DNA of 14,342 bases from an uncultured Bacteroidales bacterium (GTDB lineage Bacteria > Bacteroidota > Bacteroidia > Bacteroidales > UBA932). The translations under genes and the position numbers were made by a program. The notes under the pieces are model-generated. The model did no database searches. It had not been told where the DNA came from and saw only the letters and a program-made list of their open reading frames with translations. Below are positions 13,149 through 14,342 of the stretch, one piece after another. The number at the start of each line of letters is the position of its first letter. Within the stretch, counting starts at the first letter, position 1. The stretch is from positions 1-14,342 of the forward strand of contig CAMNNS010000029.1 in assembly GCA_946545765.1 (NCBI GenBank), in the 5' to 3' direction.

Positions 13149-14342
13149 ATGAAAACAATATTGGATCTTCAACCAAAGGAAGTTTGGAGTATTTTTCATG
13201 AGTTAACTCAAATCCCTCGCCCTTCAAAAAAAGAACAAAAAGCAGTTGAATGGGCATATAACTATGGTAAAAAATTAGGTCTCGAAACGATAAAAGATAA
13301 AGTAGGTAATGTTATTATTCGTAAGCCTGCTACAAAAGGGATGGAGAACAGAGCTGGGTTAATTTTTGAGGCTCACTTAGATATGGTGCCAGAGAAAAAT
13401 CCAGAAGTTAAACACGATTTTGAGAAAGATCCTATCAAGACAAGAGTTGTTGGCGATTATCTATATGCAACCGGTACAACATTGGGTGCCGATAATGGTT
13501 TAGGTGTTGCCATTGCAATGGCTATATTAAAAGATAAAAAATTAGTGCATGGTCCTATTGAGGCTCTATTTACAGTTGATGAGGAGACTGGTATGACAGG
13601 TGCTAAAGAGCTTAAAGCTGGTCTATTAAAAGGAGATATACTAATTAACTTAGATTCAGAAACAGAAGGAGAAATTTGTATTGGTTGTGCAGGAGGTTTA
13701 GATGGTGAGGCTGTGTTTAAATATTCTACAGAAAAAGTTCCAAGCAACTATATTTATAAAGAGATTACAGTTAAAGGACTTATGGGCGGACACTCTGGAA
13801 TGGATATTTATCTTTACAGAGCAAACGCCAACAAGATCATAGCAAGAATTTTATTACCTCTTCTTAGAGATTTAAATGTTAAGCTTGTACATATCGCCGG
13901 AGGAAGTAAAAGAAATGCTATACCAAGAGATGCAAGTGCTATAGTAGCAATACCAAAAGCTAATGAGAAAAAGGTTGCCTCTATCATAGCTAAAATAGCA
14001 AAAGAGGTTAAGTACGAACACAGATATTCAGATAAGGAGTTAAAAGTTTTAACAAAAGCACTAAAAGATAAAACTCCTGCAATAGAAAAAGGTGTTGCTC
14101 TAAATCTTGTTAAAGCTCTATGTGCTTGCCCTAATGGTATTTACAGAAAGACAGATGAGTTGCCGGGTATTCCTTCAGAGGTAGAGACATCTAATAATAT
14201 GGCAATTGTTGAGCAAGGGAAAAATAGCATTAAGGTGCATATTTTAATGAGAAGTTTCACAGATTCTAACAAATATGATTTAGCAGAGGCATTTAGATCT
14301 TTATTTGAACTTGCAGGTGCTAAATGTTCATTCTCTGCTGCA
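13149..14342 (+). CDS. pepD: Cytosol non-specific (Xaa-His) dipeptidase, 3' end outside the window
   Basis: The frame from the ATG at 13149 stays open to the window edge: 398 codons of an expected 480 or so. The protein begins MKTILDLQPKEVWSIFHELT and IPRPSKKE, the standard N-terminus of PepD in the M20 metallopeptidase family, which cleaves dipeptides such as Xaa-His in the cytoplasm using two zinc ions. Metal and catalytic residues fall at family spacing: H76 and D78 in AHLDMV, D115 in TLGADNG, E145 and E146 in DEETGMTGA, and D169 in NLDSE. GGHSGMDI (near 214-221) is also conserved. The last metal histidine would lie beyond the edge. Family members normally read CEKN after HLDMV; here it is PEKN. 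Nothing suggests a broken gene in the visible part. It follows the DUF4831 gene by 33 nt. Confidence 0.95.
   Translation, partial: MKTILDLQPKEVWSIFHELTQIPRPSKKEQKAVEWAYNYGKKLGLETIKDKVGNVIIRKPATKGMENRAGLIFEAHLDMVPEKNPEVKHDFEKDPIKTRVVGDYLYATGTTLGADNGLGVAIAMAILKDKKLVHGPIEALFTVDEETGMTGAKELKAGLLKGDILINLDSETEGEICIGCAGGLDGEAVFKYSTEKVPSNYIYKEITVKGLMGGHSGMDIYLYRANANKIIARILLPLLRDLNVKLVHIAGGSKRNAIPRDASAIVAIPKANEKKVASIIAKIAKEVKYEHRYSDKELKVLTKALKDKTPAIEKGVALNLVKALCACPNGIYRKTDELPGIPSEVETSNNMAIVEQGKNSIKVHILMRSFTDSNKYDLAEAFRSLFELAGAKCSFSAA

Noticed and set aside
13457..13747. Minus-strand open frame of 96 codons inside the pepD region
   Set aside because: It lies wholly inside a well-conserved pepD frame with catalytic residues on the plus strand and has no recognisable product.

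Overview
The window looks like chromosome of an AT-rich Bacteroidota bacterium, probably Bacteroidales. Supporting signs are a DUF4831-type protein, a lipoprotein-anchored RND membrane fusion protein, poor Shine-Dalgarno sequences, and promoters of the Bacteroides type (TAnnTTTG with an upstream TTG at a 19-nt spacing). Arginine is mostly AGA/AGG and lysine mostly AAA in the resident genes. No rRNA, tRNA, CRISPR array or transposase gene was seen.

Region A (1-1593) is the accessory part. A small solitary PAS-domain protein (253-588) is followed 28 nt later by a 25-codon stub whose sequence is the N-terminal S-adenosylmethionine-binding motif of a Dam-type GATC adenine methyltransferase (617-694). 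The stub runs straight into an intact homologue of DpnI (717-1493), the endonuclease that cuts only adenine-methylated GATC. A cell cannot keep both activities, so the locus looks like a scar where a Dam/DpnII-type gene was displaced by its opposite. The dpnI gene has foreign-looking arginine codons. No GATC is seen from the start of the PAS gene region through dpnI, and four then fall within 59 bp just after it.

Region B (1594-9390) is an efflux locus. An AraC-family regulator faces away from a five-gene same-strand cluster: TetR regulator, TolC-like outer-membrane channel, lipoprotein periplasmic adaptor, HAE1-type RND pump, and a small PII-like protein. Together they would build a tripartite pump spanning both membranes, with a local TetR repressor, a second possible regulator, and a possible small-molecule or metal-sensing partner. 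A strong hairpin closes the cluster and serves the convergent aspA gene as well.

Region C (9391-14342) is housekeeping: aspA (aspartate ammonia-lyase, minus strand), a divergent intergenic region with a clear Bacteroides-type promoter, an LpxL/HtrB-family lipid A acyltransferase, a secreted DUF4831-family protein, and pepD (cytosol non-specific, or Xaa-His, dipeptidase), which runs off the right edge with 398 codons visible.
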